A stretch of DNA of 64,000 bases from Rhipicephalus microplus (Eukaryota > Arthropoda > Arachnida > Ixodida > Ixodidae): assembly GCF_043290135.1 (NCBI RefSeq), contig NC_134702.1, positions 91,549,819-91,613,818 on the forward strand. The letters run 5' to 3'. The notes below the pieces were generated by a model, which worked only from the letters and a program-made list of their open reading frames with translations, was not told the origin of the DNA and searched no databases. The translations under genes and the position numbers were made by a program. This document shows, one piece after another, positions 48,700-61,079 of the stretch; position 1 is the stretch's first letter, and each line of letters begins with the position of its first letter.

Positions 48700-49760
48700 T
48701 CATAGAAAGGGACGAAGCGTTACGAAAGCTGTATGCGGCCGTGGCATGACTCCCGCTTAGATGCACATAGCTTCGTGTATATACAAATTACACAAAAAAT
48801 AACGACATGAGCGTGCTCGGCCATGCGGTCAATTCATAGGGAGACCAGGAGATCCGTTACTTCCTCGCACAAAGGTGAGTTTTAAAAAGTAGAAGCAGAA
48901 AAGAAATGAACAGACAAAAATATAAAAAAATTACGTTAGAAACACACGCGAAAAAAGCTCTGTAGCGCGAAATGAGAACAACGTGTTCTTTACACTCTTC
49001 GCCACGAATATCGTGTACATTAGCGAGCTTCAAAAAGCAAGGGAACGTGAGTGAAGCCTGTATATGTTGTATATATATTCTCTCTCAACGAAAGGCCAGC
49101 TGTGTGCAGATTGCGCGCGTGTCACATGACCACGCCGCTTGTTACGCGTCGGCTCATTAGCGCAAGCAAGCAGGCGCACGAAGAAGAGCTGCTAATTAGG
49201 CGAAGAAAAAGACCGGCGCAGCATCGACGCACATATAGGGGTCGCTCTGGCGAACATGGAGCGAGGCGATATATACCGCTCTTTCAAAATAACTGATGGT
49301 GATCACGCAGGAAAGAGGGACAGGGCCGGTTCGAGCGCGTTGCGACGCACGCATGCACGCACTGGTTCTTGTGTTTGAAGCACGGTTGAGAGCGCCGTAA
49401 TATTTAGCATACAGCGCATGGTCACAGTTACGTGATATTATATTATATTTATCGGGCTTTTAAAGCCGGAAAAATCGCCCCGCATACACGCAGTATGTGT
49501 AGGTTGCCACAAAAAATTGAATCGCAAGTTTTCGATTGGCCCCTACAACGTAACTAAAACACGCTCGACTGTGAAGTGATTAGAAATTTTGCACGGTTAA
49601 TGGATAATTAAGCGCAATACAAGATGTACCCGAAATAGGGCCAGATAACGGCAAACCATGCATGCTTTATTTCAGTTGCGATTAACCATTGTTTTAAAAA
49701 CCCTTGGTTCTTGTTCTGTAAAACACTATAGGTCGGCGGCACCAACTATATGCTTTATCT
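48700..49760. other. No recognised gene
   Basis: About 1.06 kb, small frames only. Confidence 0.4.
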
Positions 49761-49764
49761 TCTT

Positions 49765-49985
49765 TCCCGCCGGGGTGGTCTAGCTGTTATGGGGCTCGAG
49801 TGCCGCACCAAAGGTCGTGGGATCGAATCCCGCGGCTTCGGCGGCGCTGCTGTTCGATGGAGACGAAATTTGATTTAAGCGCACGTTAACGAAATCCGTG
49901 TGGTCGAAATTTCAAGAGCCCTTCAATACGGCGTCCTTCACAATGATACGGCGATTTTGGAACGTTAAAACTGCGATTATTATGA
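49765..49985 (+). mobile_element. tRNA-derived SINE, diverged full-length-like copy
   Basis: Tracks the SINE at 56,202-56,442 in plus orientation: CCGCCGGGGTGGTCTAGCTG (A-box region), GTGGGATCGAATCCCG (B-box), then CGATGGAGACGAAAT, GCACGTTAACGAAATCC, GGTCGAAATTTC and ACGGCGTCCTTCACAATGAT, ending near GATTTTGGAACGTTAAAA. Decayed by many substitutions. Confidence 0.75.
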
Positions 49986-50872
49986 TTACTATATCCATCC
50001 AAACTTTTCCTTTACTTCTCTTTTTTCCCCACAGGAGCATTCTATATATGAGAGGGCTTAACGTACAGCTGCTTTCAATTTTTCTTTCTTCCCTACTCCG
50101 AGGCAGTGAATGACCTATCCAGTTCGTGCCCTGATGCTTCGAGTATTGGACAGCGCGCGACGGAGGAAGAAGAACCACGGCATCGTGCAATGAGGATACA
50201 GCCCTCCAGCCTCCCTTTTCCTTTTCTTTGCTCTTTCTCACCTTTCTTGTCCCCTTTCCTAATCACCCGTGTAGGGTAGCCAACCGGATGTTTTCCTGGT
50301 TAACCTGCCGGCCTTCTCGCTTTGTCTCCTTCCTGCCTTCCTTAAGACCACACAGCAATGATCATCATCGTCTGCTTCTTCGATAAACCTTACTTACCTC
50401 TTTCTCTGTCTCTCAAGTGGTAGATTGTTATACCGCTCTGACATTACAGGATCAAACTGTGTAGGTGGACGGAACACGAAGAAAGTGAGACAAACATCTG
50501 CTGACTAAGAAGATAAGCAAATAGGGTGAGTCGGTAAGGTTTGATGATAAAAAATATGAGAGCTTCTGTTTTTAACACAAGACGAAGGAAAGATGGGACA
50601 CATATTGTGTGTCTCGTTTTTCCCGCGTATTGTGTTAAAAAAAAGAAGCTTTTTTTCCTATTTTTACCACAAAGCCTAAGAGCTTCGTTGTTCCTTCGTG
50701 TCCCGTCCGAGTAATACTTATAACTTACAACGGGTCTTCAGATGGCCGCTGTACCAACCATGGCACTGCGAGCTATCAAGGGTCGTGTCTCTGTGGCTTA
50801 CGCGAACAAGCGGATATATGACCATACATTCATTGCGTCCGTCTGCACCAAGAAACTTTGGTCTATGGTTAA

Positions 50873-51439
50873 AGGGGCCCTGCAACACCTTTTGAGCATG
50901 GTCAGAAAACGCTGCCGATCGGTTGTAGAGGCTTCCGTGAACACGCGAGCCAAATGTTATAGCGCGGCACGCGGCCTTGAATTCACAATAAATTATCTAA
51001 ATTATCTAAAGGTTGCTTTCTCTTCTCTCGACAAATTACGGAAGACGCTCAAAAATCACTCGTAGAAAGCAATCTATAAGCCATTGACTGATTTGAACAT
51101 GACGCGCTCAGTGCATGGTTACAGAGATCGCGACTTGTCCAGGCGTGCGCGCGCGAAAAAGCCGCGCATTAGAAGAAAAAAGAAGAAAAAAAAAGTACTT
51201 AAAGTCATGAGGCGCGCGTGACCTATTTTCTTTGCCCCTGCCATCCCTCACTGCTTAGCTTCCAGTGCTTTCGTCGGGGCGAGAGAAGAGAAAATGCAAT
51301 TGCAGCATGTGACAATTCTTTGTAACTTCACTCGGACTCAACCAATTTTTAAAATTTTTGCGGCGTTGAATTGGTCAGTCAATAAGCTCTTCCAGTGAAT
51401 TAATTCCGTGGCTACTTGAAAAAGTGTTTCAGGGCCCCT
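50873..51439 (+). mobile_element. MITE with TTAA target duplication
   Basis: Termini AGGGGCCCTGCAACACCTTTT at the left (50,873 on) and inverse AAAAGTGTTTCAGGGCCCCT at the right (to 51,439), flanked on both sides by TTAA (50,869-50,872 and 51,440-51,443). The TTAA duplication points to the piggyBac or Kolobok superfamilies. 567 bases, no coding capacity, so it is mobilised in trans. A decayed relative is at 39,461. Confidence 0.88.
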
Positions 51440-51443
51440 TTAA

Positions 51444-54228
51444 GTCACGCCGACTGTAAGGGGTCCCCTAGGCATGCCGGCGCCTGTGTGGTGTGCTCTC
51501 TGAGCGGTGCGTACGGAGGACATAAACAACATTTCAGGTTAGACTATGCGAGGGCACAGGCAGTCATTTCCGTCTATTTCACGATCGAGTAGACCTCAGA
51601 AATAATGCGCTGTATATATTATAGCGAATGCTTGACTTTTCTGCGTGACCCCGTCGTCATATAACTATCCGGACCAGTTTCATCTGGTTTGAATATAGCT
51701 AACCACCCAGACCACTTGCCAACAAGCGAAAAAAAAAACACGTGCCATTCTTTTCTTTCTTTTTTTTCTGATTTGCGTAGAGAGGGGGGGATGACCTGAC
51801 GAGACCGGGAAAAAAACGCAAGTTTATACGTGTACGTAAACCTGGCATCCAGAACGATGGCATATGACTCAACCTACTGGTTATAACACCCCGCATACGC
51901 CCGATTTCAGCCTAAGGACATGCGTAAAGCCAGCTATGCGTTTAATTTTCTCTCTCTCTCTCTCTCTCTTTGCGAAGGACGTATGATCAGAACGCAGATG
52001 TACCGCGCTTGCGTTACACTTGAGACATAAAACTGAACGCCTTTTATGGCTGACGGATGCTGGGAGCAAGGCGCTCTTGCGTTGCACAAGGGAATACACA
52101 ACATACGCACAAGCGTTTCTATAGCTGGTCTGCAGTTTTTCCTCATATATATATAGTGGTACGGGTACAGTTACGTTCGCGATCGAAGAAACAAGGGATC
52201 AAGATAAAAACCACCGGAAGCACGAGAAGAAGGTATACCGGAAACAAACGAAACTAAACGACAGTAATTCATGTGAGCCATGAAACACTCCTCCGCGAAG
52301 GAGCCACTACATATATTTTCAGAGTTCGCAACTCTAAAAACTGCACCGTGTCTGTCAACGTTGAGGGAATTCCAGTCTGCACGGCGAACGACTCTCGACG
52401 ATGCACTCTCGGACAGGAAACACTGTTAGACACGCGCCTGAATGTATATGGAAAGGTATACGGCATACCGCGTAAAGAAAGAAAAAAAGGGCAGGAGGGG
52501 GGGGGGTGAGTTTTTCGGCTATATTTCGCTGCTAGCTATATAGCTTTTCACGGCACTATAGCTTCCCGTCGATGCATTTACCTTTATCGGCGTGCGACTG
52601 TCACTTGTGCGTATACCTCTTATACTGCTCACATAAGCAGCTGAAACACACACACACACAACACACAGGGAGGAGTAGCCTACAGCCACTCACAGGCCGT
52701 GAACCAGGTATGTTTTACAGCCACGATAGGGCGCGCGACCCCCTCGAAAGAAATCCCGATCCTGGCGTTATACGCACTGCTGAAAGAATAAAATGGGGCG
52801 GTGTGCGTTTCAAGCGTCCCGGCAGGCAGCGAGCGTTGATAGTGGTTGGTCGCCTCGTGTCCACATCGTAAATTGTCATACCTCCCCCCGCTCCCCCCCC
52901 CCCCCCCCCAATGATGGGCACCGTGACCGATGCATGCGTACAGCGAGTGACGTGTATACAGGCGTAGAGAGAGACAGAGGCAAGACATGCTGAAAACGGT
53001 GCACTCTGGATAAGCCATGAAGCAATTGTGGAGTCTGAAACCTTACAGGGGTGCCCTAGCTTGTTGTGTTCACGATTGCGGTTCTGGTGATTAAATCGGT
53101 GAGGTGCTGATACGGGCGTGGAGTCGAACAAAAAGGACACAAAAGTAGGAGGGCTGCGGTAAAAGGACCGATCGTATAATGCGGGTATGATATGAAGAGC
53201 AGCGCTCGGAAACGTTTAAAACGCCGGCGCGATGACGGGGAATGGAACAGCTAAAGAGTTATTTGAAGCCCATAAAATAATTTACGCGCGCCAGCAGCGG
53301 CACGCTTTAAAGTTTGGCCTCTCGCGGAATCCGATATCGACAGGTTAAATTTTTTCCCTCGAGAAGGAGTTGCATGCACGTATACAAGGGACATAAAAGA
53401 GGAAGAGACGAAGGTGATTGCAATCGGAGAACCCGGCAGCAAGCAGGCGGCTCGGAGGCAAAACTTAGGAACCAGAGTGCATACCACGGCAGGAAAGTAT
53501 TCTTGCTTCAATAACAACAATTTTCCAAGCTTAGTTCACTACGACATACAAACCTCATGTTTAAAGCACCAGCTCTGAGCCAGCGAGAACCTCAGAAAAA
53601 GCTCATGATAGAATTTATATTCTAATAGTATATTGAAAGTTCGGCAAGTTGGTTTGAGGACACTCTTGGAAACATTTCGGCGTGCCCACAATAGATGAAA
53701 GTAGCGTAAGTCCGGCTAGCAACCACTGTGGGTTCGTGTGTCGCTGCGCTCTGTTTTTGCGGAGACTTGCTTACGCGTGTCACTATCGACGGGATTAGCG
53801 TGTCACCGAGCAGCGATAAGCTTTACTGGCTATAGACCTTTTTGCTGGAAAGAAGAAATACCTTGTTTCTGGGGTTAGGCGGTAGTAAAACGGTTCACGT
53901 CGCTATCTTGGCTGTGCACGTCTGGCCGGCTACTCCTATTCAGAAGATTATGACGGTGCCCAGCCTTCTGTGAAAAGGTTAAGTGGTGTTAATCCAGTTT
54001 CCTGCAGCGGCGGCGTATAGTGAACGATATTAGGTCTGCGCTTCAGCTTCTCCTCAATGCACGTTTGTAGCGGCGTTCGGAAAACAGATGCGCACCTCTT
54101 CTATCTAAAGGTATACCACACACATGTAGTATTTACCCTACTCATAACAGCATGTGCACGCCCCTAGCATTTTGAATGCTGTTTCAGTACCTTGATAAAA
54201 CACAGACCAGAATGTTCATCGCATGCAG
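51444..54228. other. No recognised gene; simple tracts
   Basis: About 2.8 kb. Holds a CT run (51,948-51,969), a CA run near 52,648 and a poly-C at about 52,886-52,912. Frames up to 141 codons on the minus strand at 52,680-53,140 show no domain. Confidence 0.4.
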
Positions 54229-54345
54229 AAGCCGGCCGTCGTGGTGGCTCAGTCGTTACGGTTTCCGGTTGCTGACTCAAAAGAAGCGGGTTGGATCCTG
54301 GGCGTGGCTGGCGGTCGCATTTTTTATGCAAGTGAAACGGTAGAG
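54229..54345 (+). mobile_element. tRNA-like SINE head fragment
   Basis: GCCGGCCGTCGTGGTGGCTCAGTCG supplies an A-box-like start, and GCGGGTTGGATCCTGG a degenerate B-box about 55 bases later, the layout of the SINE family above. The body beyond is too diverged to follow. Confidence 0.5.
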
Positions 54346-54399
54346 GCCATTGTACTGTGGTATGTCAGTGCTCGTTAAATAATCGCAGTTACCTGAAAT

Positions 54400-56186
54400 C
54401 ACCCACAGTGTGCGCAGGATGGAGGGGGGACTCCCCTAGCCACCTAAGAGTTGGCGGGGGGGGGGGGGGCGAAATCTGCTTTTTACATCGTAGTATAAGG
54501 AAGGAAGACGCTGCGACGTACCTTCGCCCCCTTGATGAAGAACTCTGTGCACGCCCATGAAACGGCGTATCTCAAGCCTGAGTCACTTCGGGGCGCCAAA
54601 CACCGCCTAAAGAGTCGCTTGCACGGGCAGCCATCTTTGGGCATGGTTGTTGAGTCTGGTGGAATCTATGTATAACGTGATCTACACTCCTTTCATGGCA
54701 TTCTAACCGCAAGTGTTCCCTCGTCATTAGCTGTGGCATAACCGAACCCGGAGTCCCTACTTGCCGCGCCGACAGGTGGTAGCTGCAGGTCAAGATTATA
54801 CTATGCAGGCTTTCTGCCGGTGTGAGAATGAAATAATCTGGTTTATACATACCATGCTTGAGCCAGAAGAACTTCGGAGCGCTATGATGGTTATTTACAA
54901 AGTTGGCATATATAGAATGCAGTATAGATCGTGATTCGACAACGATACCGCGTATATAACCGAAAGACGGAACTGACACCTGCTAGCATCGCTGAAGCAC
55001 CGCCCTAACAAATACGCAAACTCCGTGTCGTTCCGCGGGCAACCGCGCTGATCGGTATCCCAAGCAGCTGCAGTACAACCGCAGCCTGACTGCATATACA
55101 TACGTGAATATACACAATTCACTTTTTTTATGGAGGCACGCACGCAATGCGGCTCCCAGCGAACGACGAAGAATATATGTAGTGGCGCCGTGGTGACACG
55201 TCTGGCCTTAACTCGACAGTCATCGACAGTCTTCGCGCGGTGCTGCGCATGCCATGTCCTCCTCGAAGAGCGCGCGTCAACTGCAGCGGCCAAGTCACGT
55301 CGCGCTGATGAATCATGGCCGCACTTGTCGGTCCCGAGCAGTCGTAAAAACACCTCACTTTGGCGAAGCTGCGGCCCCTTACTCACGGTCGCGTGAAGCG
55401 GGGGCAAAAAAAGTCGCGAAACGGAAAGGAACGCTCATAGGGATTATTTTTTTGTTTTTCGACAGCTCTCTGTTTCCATTGGAGATGCGATGACCGTCTC
55501 GCTCCGTGCCTGCATGCCTCCCTCCGTCGACGATCAGGGCGCCCCCTCGCGAGGTTTCCCCCCACCCCTTATCGGAACCAATATTTTAAAGCGGCTCCGG
55601 GATCTGATAACCCGTATGAATGTCGACCCGCGCGGACGTGTGAAGCCGCCGCGGCTGGACAAACACCGGGAGAAAGGTCTCCCCACGGTCGATCGTTTGC
55701 TGTCCGTGTGCTCCACGCAGTATAACAGAACGTGATGCGACAGAGCGCGGAAGAAGTCGACCACTGGAAGACGTCGGCGCGATTTGCTTGCAGAGATGGG
55801 GCCATTATCCATCTCTTGAGGACCTGTGGTGCGCCGGCAGTTTGTGCGTGTACATGATCGAAATGACGCTTTTTGGGCTGTGCTTGTATGCAGCTGGGTG
55901 CGCGGTAACTTTTTGAGAGATCATTTGCGTGCTGGTGTGCAGGGCAACTGGGGCTTATAATCATGCCTGCGATCGAATCGGAGATACCAGTATCTATAAG
56001 TACTGTCGCGGTCGGCGTCGCAGATTTGTTCAGACAACGAGTATGTTGAGGCCAACTCGAATTTTCTGTGACCCAGAATACCACTCCGAACAGAGGTCCG
56101 CGGAGGAGCAATCCTTGGTGAATTTTCAGAGTAAACGCTTGCCGTATATAACGCGGTGTTTTACAATAAAATACTGCATATGATCT
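54400..56186. other. No recognised gene
   Basis: About 1.8 kb, GC-richer from 55,100 to 55,800. Frames to 219 codons on the minus strand (55,569-56,228) run partly into the SINE flank and show no domain. A poly-G lies at 54,458-54,470. Confidence 0.4.
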
Positions 56187-56201
56187 TGCAGCTCTGTTTT
56201 G
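56187..56201. repeat. Target-site duplication, left copy
   Basis: TGCAGCTCTGTTTTG, repeated exactly at 56,443-56,457, bracketing the SINE. Confidence 0.92.
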
Positions 56202-56442
56202 ATTTGATTGATTCGTGGGGTTTAACATCCCAAAACCACCATATGATTATGAGAGGCGCCGTAGTGGAGGGCTCCGGAAATTTCGCCCACCTGGGGTTCT
56301 TTAACGTGCACCCAAATCTGAGCACACGGGCCCACAACATTTCCGCCTCCATCGGAAATGCAGCCGCCGCAGCCGGGATTCAATCGCGCGACCTGCGGGT
56401 CAGCAGCCGAGTACTTTAGCTATTAGACCACCGCGGCGGGGC
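56202..56442 (-). mobile_element. tRNA-derived SINE, full length with perfect 15-bp TSD
   Basis: Minus strand: tRNA-like head with A-box (CGCGGTGGTCTAATAGC) and B-box-like GCGATTGAATCCCG, then a conserved body (GATGGAGGCGGAAATG, GTGCTCAGATTTGGGTGCAC, GAACCCCAGGTGGGCGAAAT, CTCTCATAATCATATGGTGG) and an AATC-type short tail. Perfect duplications at 56,187-56,201 and 56,443-56,457 show a recent LINE-mediated insertion. Other copies or pieces lie at 21,776, 49,765, 54,229, 57,100 and 59,045. I recall this as a common tick SINE; no name is claimed. Confidence 0.92.
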
Positions 56443-56457
56443 TGCAGCTCTGTTTTG
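56443..56457. repeat. Target-site duplication, right copy
   Basis: Exact copy of 56,187-56,201. Confidence 0.92.
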
Positions 56458-57099
56458 TAATTTTCTGTAATTACGTGCCATGACGCGAACATAGCAAAAT
56501 GGAAGCACGATACTCGACGTACAGAAAAACGCTCATGTTGAGCGACGTTTATTATCTTCAATGGTGTACGGTCGTTCGTTCTTTAATGGTAAATGAATGG
56601 TTCTGTTTCTACGATGACCCTCGATCAGAGAGAGCATCTCCATCTTTTTTATGTTTGTTGTTTTCATTTGAACTTCATGAGCATATTCTTGTGCCGCAAT
56701 TGCTGTGTACAACAGAAGTGTGTGTGTGCAGGGGGGGGGGGGGGGGCAAACTAGTAATTTCATGTTCTGCTGCTCATATAGTACGTTAATGCTTCCTTCA
56801 ACAATCAATTTGTGATTGTAATATGCCGCTCTAGTCTCTTTGTTGTTCTTGTTGAATTTTCTTATCGTGACAATATGGATATGGGCTTTCAAGTGAGATG
56901 CAGTTCAGGTCAGGACTTCAACATTAGCACAAAAGACATAGTAATGATAATGTAACAAAAACAGTTTCATTTTATGTCGGGAAATAACAATATGGTAAGG
57001 AGGAACGCTGTAGTAAAGACACAGAGAGGGAAATGAACTTCATTTGGACTAGGGTTAGTGTACGGGTGGCTTCCTTAGTTCAGATAGACATGGCTCGTT
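56458..57099. other. No recognised gene
   Basis: About 640 bases; poly-G at 56,738-56,749. Nothing recognised. Confidence 0.4.
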
Positions 57100-57129
57100 G
57101 TATGCCGCGGCCCGAGCCCTGTTCGCCAA

Positions 57130-57300
57130 TCTTTGCGCTTCGGAAATTTAGACCACCTGAGTTCTTAAACGTGCGCCTAAATCAAGTACATGAGCCTATA
57201 GCACCTCAATAGAAATGCAATTACCGAAGCTGGAACCCGTCCCCACGACCTTCGAGTCAGCAGTTTAACTCATTGAATAAACACTACACCATGGTGGCGT
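57130..57300 (-). mobile_element. Old tRNA-derived SINE copy
   Basis: Order of blocks matches the SINE family on the minus strand (AAATTTAGACCACCTGAG, AACGTGCGCCTAAATC, ATAGAAATGCAATTACCGAAGC, then a head near CACTACACCATGGTGGCG), but with heavy substitution. Confidence 0.6.
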
Positions 57301-57764
57301 GTCACACGCATCGTAGACGTGCAAACGAAACCGGAGCTGAAGCATGCGTGACGCAAAGTTCCCCGTCGCAAAGCCATCCACCTCTTCAGTTGCTTTTGTG
57401 GGTACCAGCAGTGGCGCCACGTAACGTGACGTCACTGAATAACCGTTTCCGAAATATAGTACGTCAAGAATGACGCCCTTTTGGCGAAGACGTGTACTTA
57501 CACCACTCATGCAATCTGTGCATAGCACCGAGTTTTGGTACTTCGCTTCTTACATGCATATACTTCGGATCAGGGAACAAGTGAGAAATTGAGACAATGT
57601 CCCACCTCCAAAAGCAGCTGCATAGCACGTCTCTTTCAACAGGAGAGCTGCACGATTTCAGGGAGGGCCCCCCGTTGAAATGGTCATTTTCCACCGAAAA
57701 AAAAAAAAGTTTGGGAAAGGTAGGCTCGGGCCCGGTTTGCCACCCTCTAGCAACACTCTTGGTA

Positions 57765-58640
57765 AGTAATGAAATTAAAGCACTGGAATTACTGTAACCA
57801 AATTACATTTGTGGTTTGGTAGTTTAGTAACGTAATGAGCTACTTCAAAAGAGTAGATTAATTACTTTCGAAATCACTTTTGACTGAAATATAGCGTGTC
57901 TGCTACCCAGATGGCATGAAAAGATTACCAAAAAATAATTAATATTAAGAACACAAATACGTGCCAACCGGAATGCGAAAATGCACGTGTAAGAACAATG
58001 CAGGTTCACAGAAAAGCCAGGTAGCATCCCAACTCTGTGCCTCGAATAACGCCATTGCTGGACATCCACGGCTTCCCTTGAAATTCCATACAAAGGCACC
58101 GTGCTTTGCTGGCCGCCTGACACCTCAGCAACAGAATGCAGAAGTTTGAAACGCAGAACATTTTTTTTCTCACTTTTCGTTTTTATTCTACTTTATTTTT
58201 ATTTTTGGTAAGACACCCATAGATTCTGTGCTTGTAGCCCCCGCCCCCCCTTCGCCCAATTACATTTTTGTCAAACAAGGCCAAGCATACGCCGTGACAG
58301 GTTAGAAAAATACGTCATCATAACCATAGGCGTGCGCAGGGTGCAGGGTTCCCCTTCAGGGGGGGGGGGGGGTCGCAGCCCATCACCACCACCCCTCCTG
58401 TGTTCCTGCCTGTGGTCACAACAGCGACAAGTCGTCTCCACAACTGTTTATCTGCTAAGCTCAATGTGACGGATAGCGCCAACTTTCTCCGAATTTAATT
58501 TTAGCGCAATTTCATTACGTTTCAAAGTAATAACAGAGTAATATCGTTACTTTCGACCAGGTGTAATTCACAATTTATTATGGTTACAATCAATCAAGTT
58601 TAGAAAACCAATAAGTCTTTTAATCATTTTTGAGGCGTAA
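57765..58640. repeat. Unclassified interspersed repeat, copy D (diverged)
   Basis: Shares with copies B and C the GTAATTACTTTCGAAATCAC-like and TTGACTGAAATATAGCGTGTC motifs (57,860-57,900) and ATTTCATTACGTTTCAAAGTAA (58,510-58,530). Between them are unrelated sequence and a poly-G (58,358-58,372), so an insertion or loss of synteny is likely. Confidence 0.45.
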
Positions 58641-59044
58641 TTTTGCTTCCTCTGCATTCAACCAGAGCTGTTCCGCACCCGCCTGAATTCCCTTTTACTC
58701 CGCTAGAAACCGTCCAGAGAGCAAGCGGACTTGCTGCGCCACCTGAGAAAGAAATGGCGAACTATCCAGTCTTTTCGAACGATCGCAGCCCAGGCGGGTT
58801 TTACGAGAAGAACACGTTGCCGATCGCTAAGACGCCAGGACTCAGACGCTATATCGCGAAGCGCTCCACAGTAAAAAAAAATAAAAAAAGAAACAAACGA
58901 AGCCAGTAAACGAGTGAAAGCTAGATGATCTGAATGCGTCGCAAACGCTAGGAAGGGACACATCTAGATTGCTATTGCATATTGATTCTATGCCCATCAA
59001 CGTTCGAAACTTGATATGCTAGCTTAGTTTGATAATGATAACAA
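58641..59044. other. No recognised gene
   Basis: About 400 bases with opposed short frames; nothing recognised. Confidence 0.4.
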
Positions 59045-59135
59045 TAATTGTTTGGGGTGTACGTCCCAAAACCACGATATGATTATAAGTATCATCGCAG
59101 AGGATACCTCCGGAAATTTTGACCGCCTAGCAGCG
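59045..59135 (-). mobile_element. tRNA-SINE 3' body fragment
   Basis: GTACGTCCCAAAACCACGAT, ATGATTATAAG and CTCCGGAAATTTTGACCGCC match the 3' third of the SINE family on the minus strand; the head is missing. Confidence 0.65.
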
Positions 59136-60210
59136 GGCGCTTAGAAAGATGCTTTCGAACATTGTGAATCCCATATATTTTACCTATAAGGTCAATACTT
59201 TACAATTCAGTTAAATAATCCTTATTAAAGAGTTAATTATACAACGTACACTTGTCTGAAGTGCGCAAGGCGGTTGTCAGCAATTTGCAACTGATTTCAC
59301 TCGCCTGCCTCTGATACCGCATTTTTTAATCCTTGGCTAAAGAGAGCTGGGACAACCGGTACATTTGAGGTTCAGCGTTGCTGGTGGCTGCGAGTTAACT
59401 TATGATCTTCCACGAACCTCTAATGCGCACCTTAATCCAAGCATACAGGAGTGCTTTTTATTTCATCCTGCATCGATATTGTCACGTGGTTGTGACAGTG
59501 GAGAAGGCAGGCAGTCAGGCTGTTAAAGACAAAGGTTCGTTGATGGGCAAACGCGCCACGAAAATCAAGCACCACTCGCTACGATTAACATCTCCGAAGC
59601 CTTACGAAAGCGACCTTTTTCTTATCAGTCAAACTATTGATCCTCGCCAGCGCCATCAGAGAGCTTTTTGCCCGTAGCTTAGTTTTGCGCTGCCTCCGTG
59701 CATTGCGAGGTTTCCGCACTTCACCGGGTTTTGTACAGCCTAAGTGACCGCTCCACCGTTGACCAAGCGATGCTCTAATGTGATGAGTCACTGATGACGA
59801 CGTCACGTGGCGTCAAGTTGTGAGACGAGAAAGTGACATTATGGTGAAGTGACCATTTTTTGTGATTCCCGCCGTCATGGTGACGCCAGTGGTGACGTCA
59901 TGTAGTGTCATCCGCATGACGTGCCGAAATGATCACATCGTCCCGTGATCATTTTTTATTTTTTCGTAACTCGAGTTAACGCCAACTACCAGTTTTGCAC
60001 GTATGATGCGGCACATAAGCCCTCTATAAAATAGTAGGAACGAGTACAGTCACCGATCGTTGAGTAATCTGATCATCAGCGAAGCACGTCGCCTTTTATA
60101 TACAAGCAAAATCTAAGTTTTCAGTGTTATCGCAGGCGACAGCGTCACTTTCTCATTTAACTAAGCTATACTCGCGCCGTGCACGCAATCGTCTCCAAAC
60201 ACTCTAAGGC
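59136..60210. other. No recognised gene; TGACGTCA-like motifs
   Basis: About 1.07 kb. Contains GACGACGTCACGTGGCGTCA (59,795-59,814), GTGACGTCATG (59,891-59,901) and related TGACG motifs between 59,785 and 59,945. TATTGTCACGTGGTTGTGACAG at 59,475-59,495 is an inverted motif of unknown meaning. Confidence 0.4.
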
Positions 60211-60339
60211 TCATATCAAATTTCCTATATAATCTGGCTTGGTCCGCACCGCACGAGGAGCAGTTGCTTTCAGCAAGTGACACACGGTCGCAATGAGAAG
60301 AAAACAGGTACCCGTAAGAATATGCAGCTGTCGAGTCAG

Positions 60340-60425
60340 GGAAACGAACCCAGGTCCTCGTGCACACAGGAGCGCTACGCGACGGCCACTCGGTGAGACA
60401 GCGAAAAGAATACCACATCGCTTCT
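60340..60425 (-). mobile_element. Second-type tRNA-like SINE head
   Basis: Minus strand: A-box-like GAGTGGCCGTCGCGTAGCGC and B-box-like CTGGGTTCGTTTCCC spaced as in a tRNA, but different from the family at 56,202. A body running toward 60,215 is possible but unidentified. Confidence 0.5.
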
Positions 60426-61079
60426 GGAGGATGCATCAAGCATCACTGATGCGCACTCAGGGAGTCCAATTTCGTGTAACGCAACGATAGACGAATGCGG
60501 ATGTGCATTTCGATATGCTTTTTCCCCTGTGCACTCGAACTTGGTGGCCAAATGCACGCTTCGATGCGTTATTTCGAAGTCACTCCACTGTCCGCGTGTC
60601 CTTTCCGCTGTGGATCGTACTCAGAAATGGCGGGTCGATTTGACCGGCGCGCCAAATGCACTTGCGTCGTACAGGAAGCGGCTTTCGATGGAGTCGCGTC
60701 GTTACTCGTTTCGATAAGTCAACGCTGATGGAAGGAGGGAACGGTCTTTCGACGTTTTCCGACGACCAATCGATCATTTTGTTCATCGTGTGTCCAACGA
60801 ACGACAACGCTTTTGTGAGCGATCGTTTCTTGACCTTCCTAACTTAAGAGAATCGGGTAATTCAATGTCAATTGGTCAGAACTGCATGACTTCGTAATAG
60901 TGCGAGATGTCGCAGAAAATGTATAAAGAACACAAAATGCATCGACGCTTATGTATCTTCACAGAATGTTCTGAGATATAGTTCTACGTAGAAGTGGTGG
61001 ATGCATCAGAGAGGCTCTCATGCAATAAATTCAAATCTCGCTGACTCATTCCGAAAACTGCGATTTATTAATATTCGAT
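60426..61079. other. No recognised gene
   Basis: About 650 bases; nothing recognised. Confidence 0.4.

Noticed and set aside
48302..48766. HTHTHT / VCVCVC frames
   Set aside because: Translations of the (GT)n array at 48,559-48,690; the same holds for 21,905-22,129 and 42,657-43,021.
55569..56228. 219-codon minus frame
   Set aside because: Runs into the flank and start of the SINE at 56,202; no domain and unusual composition.
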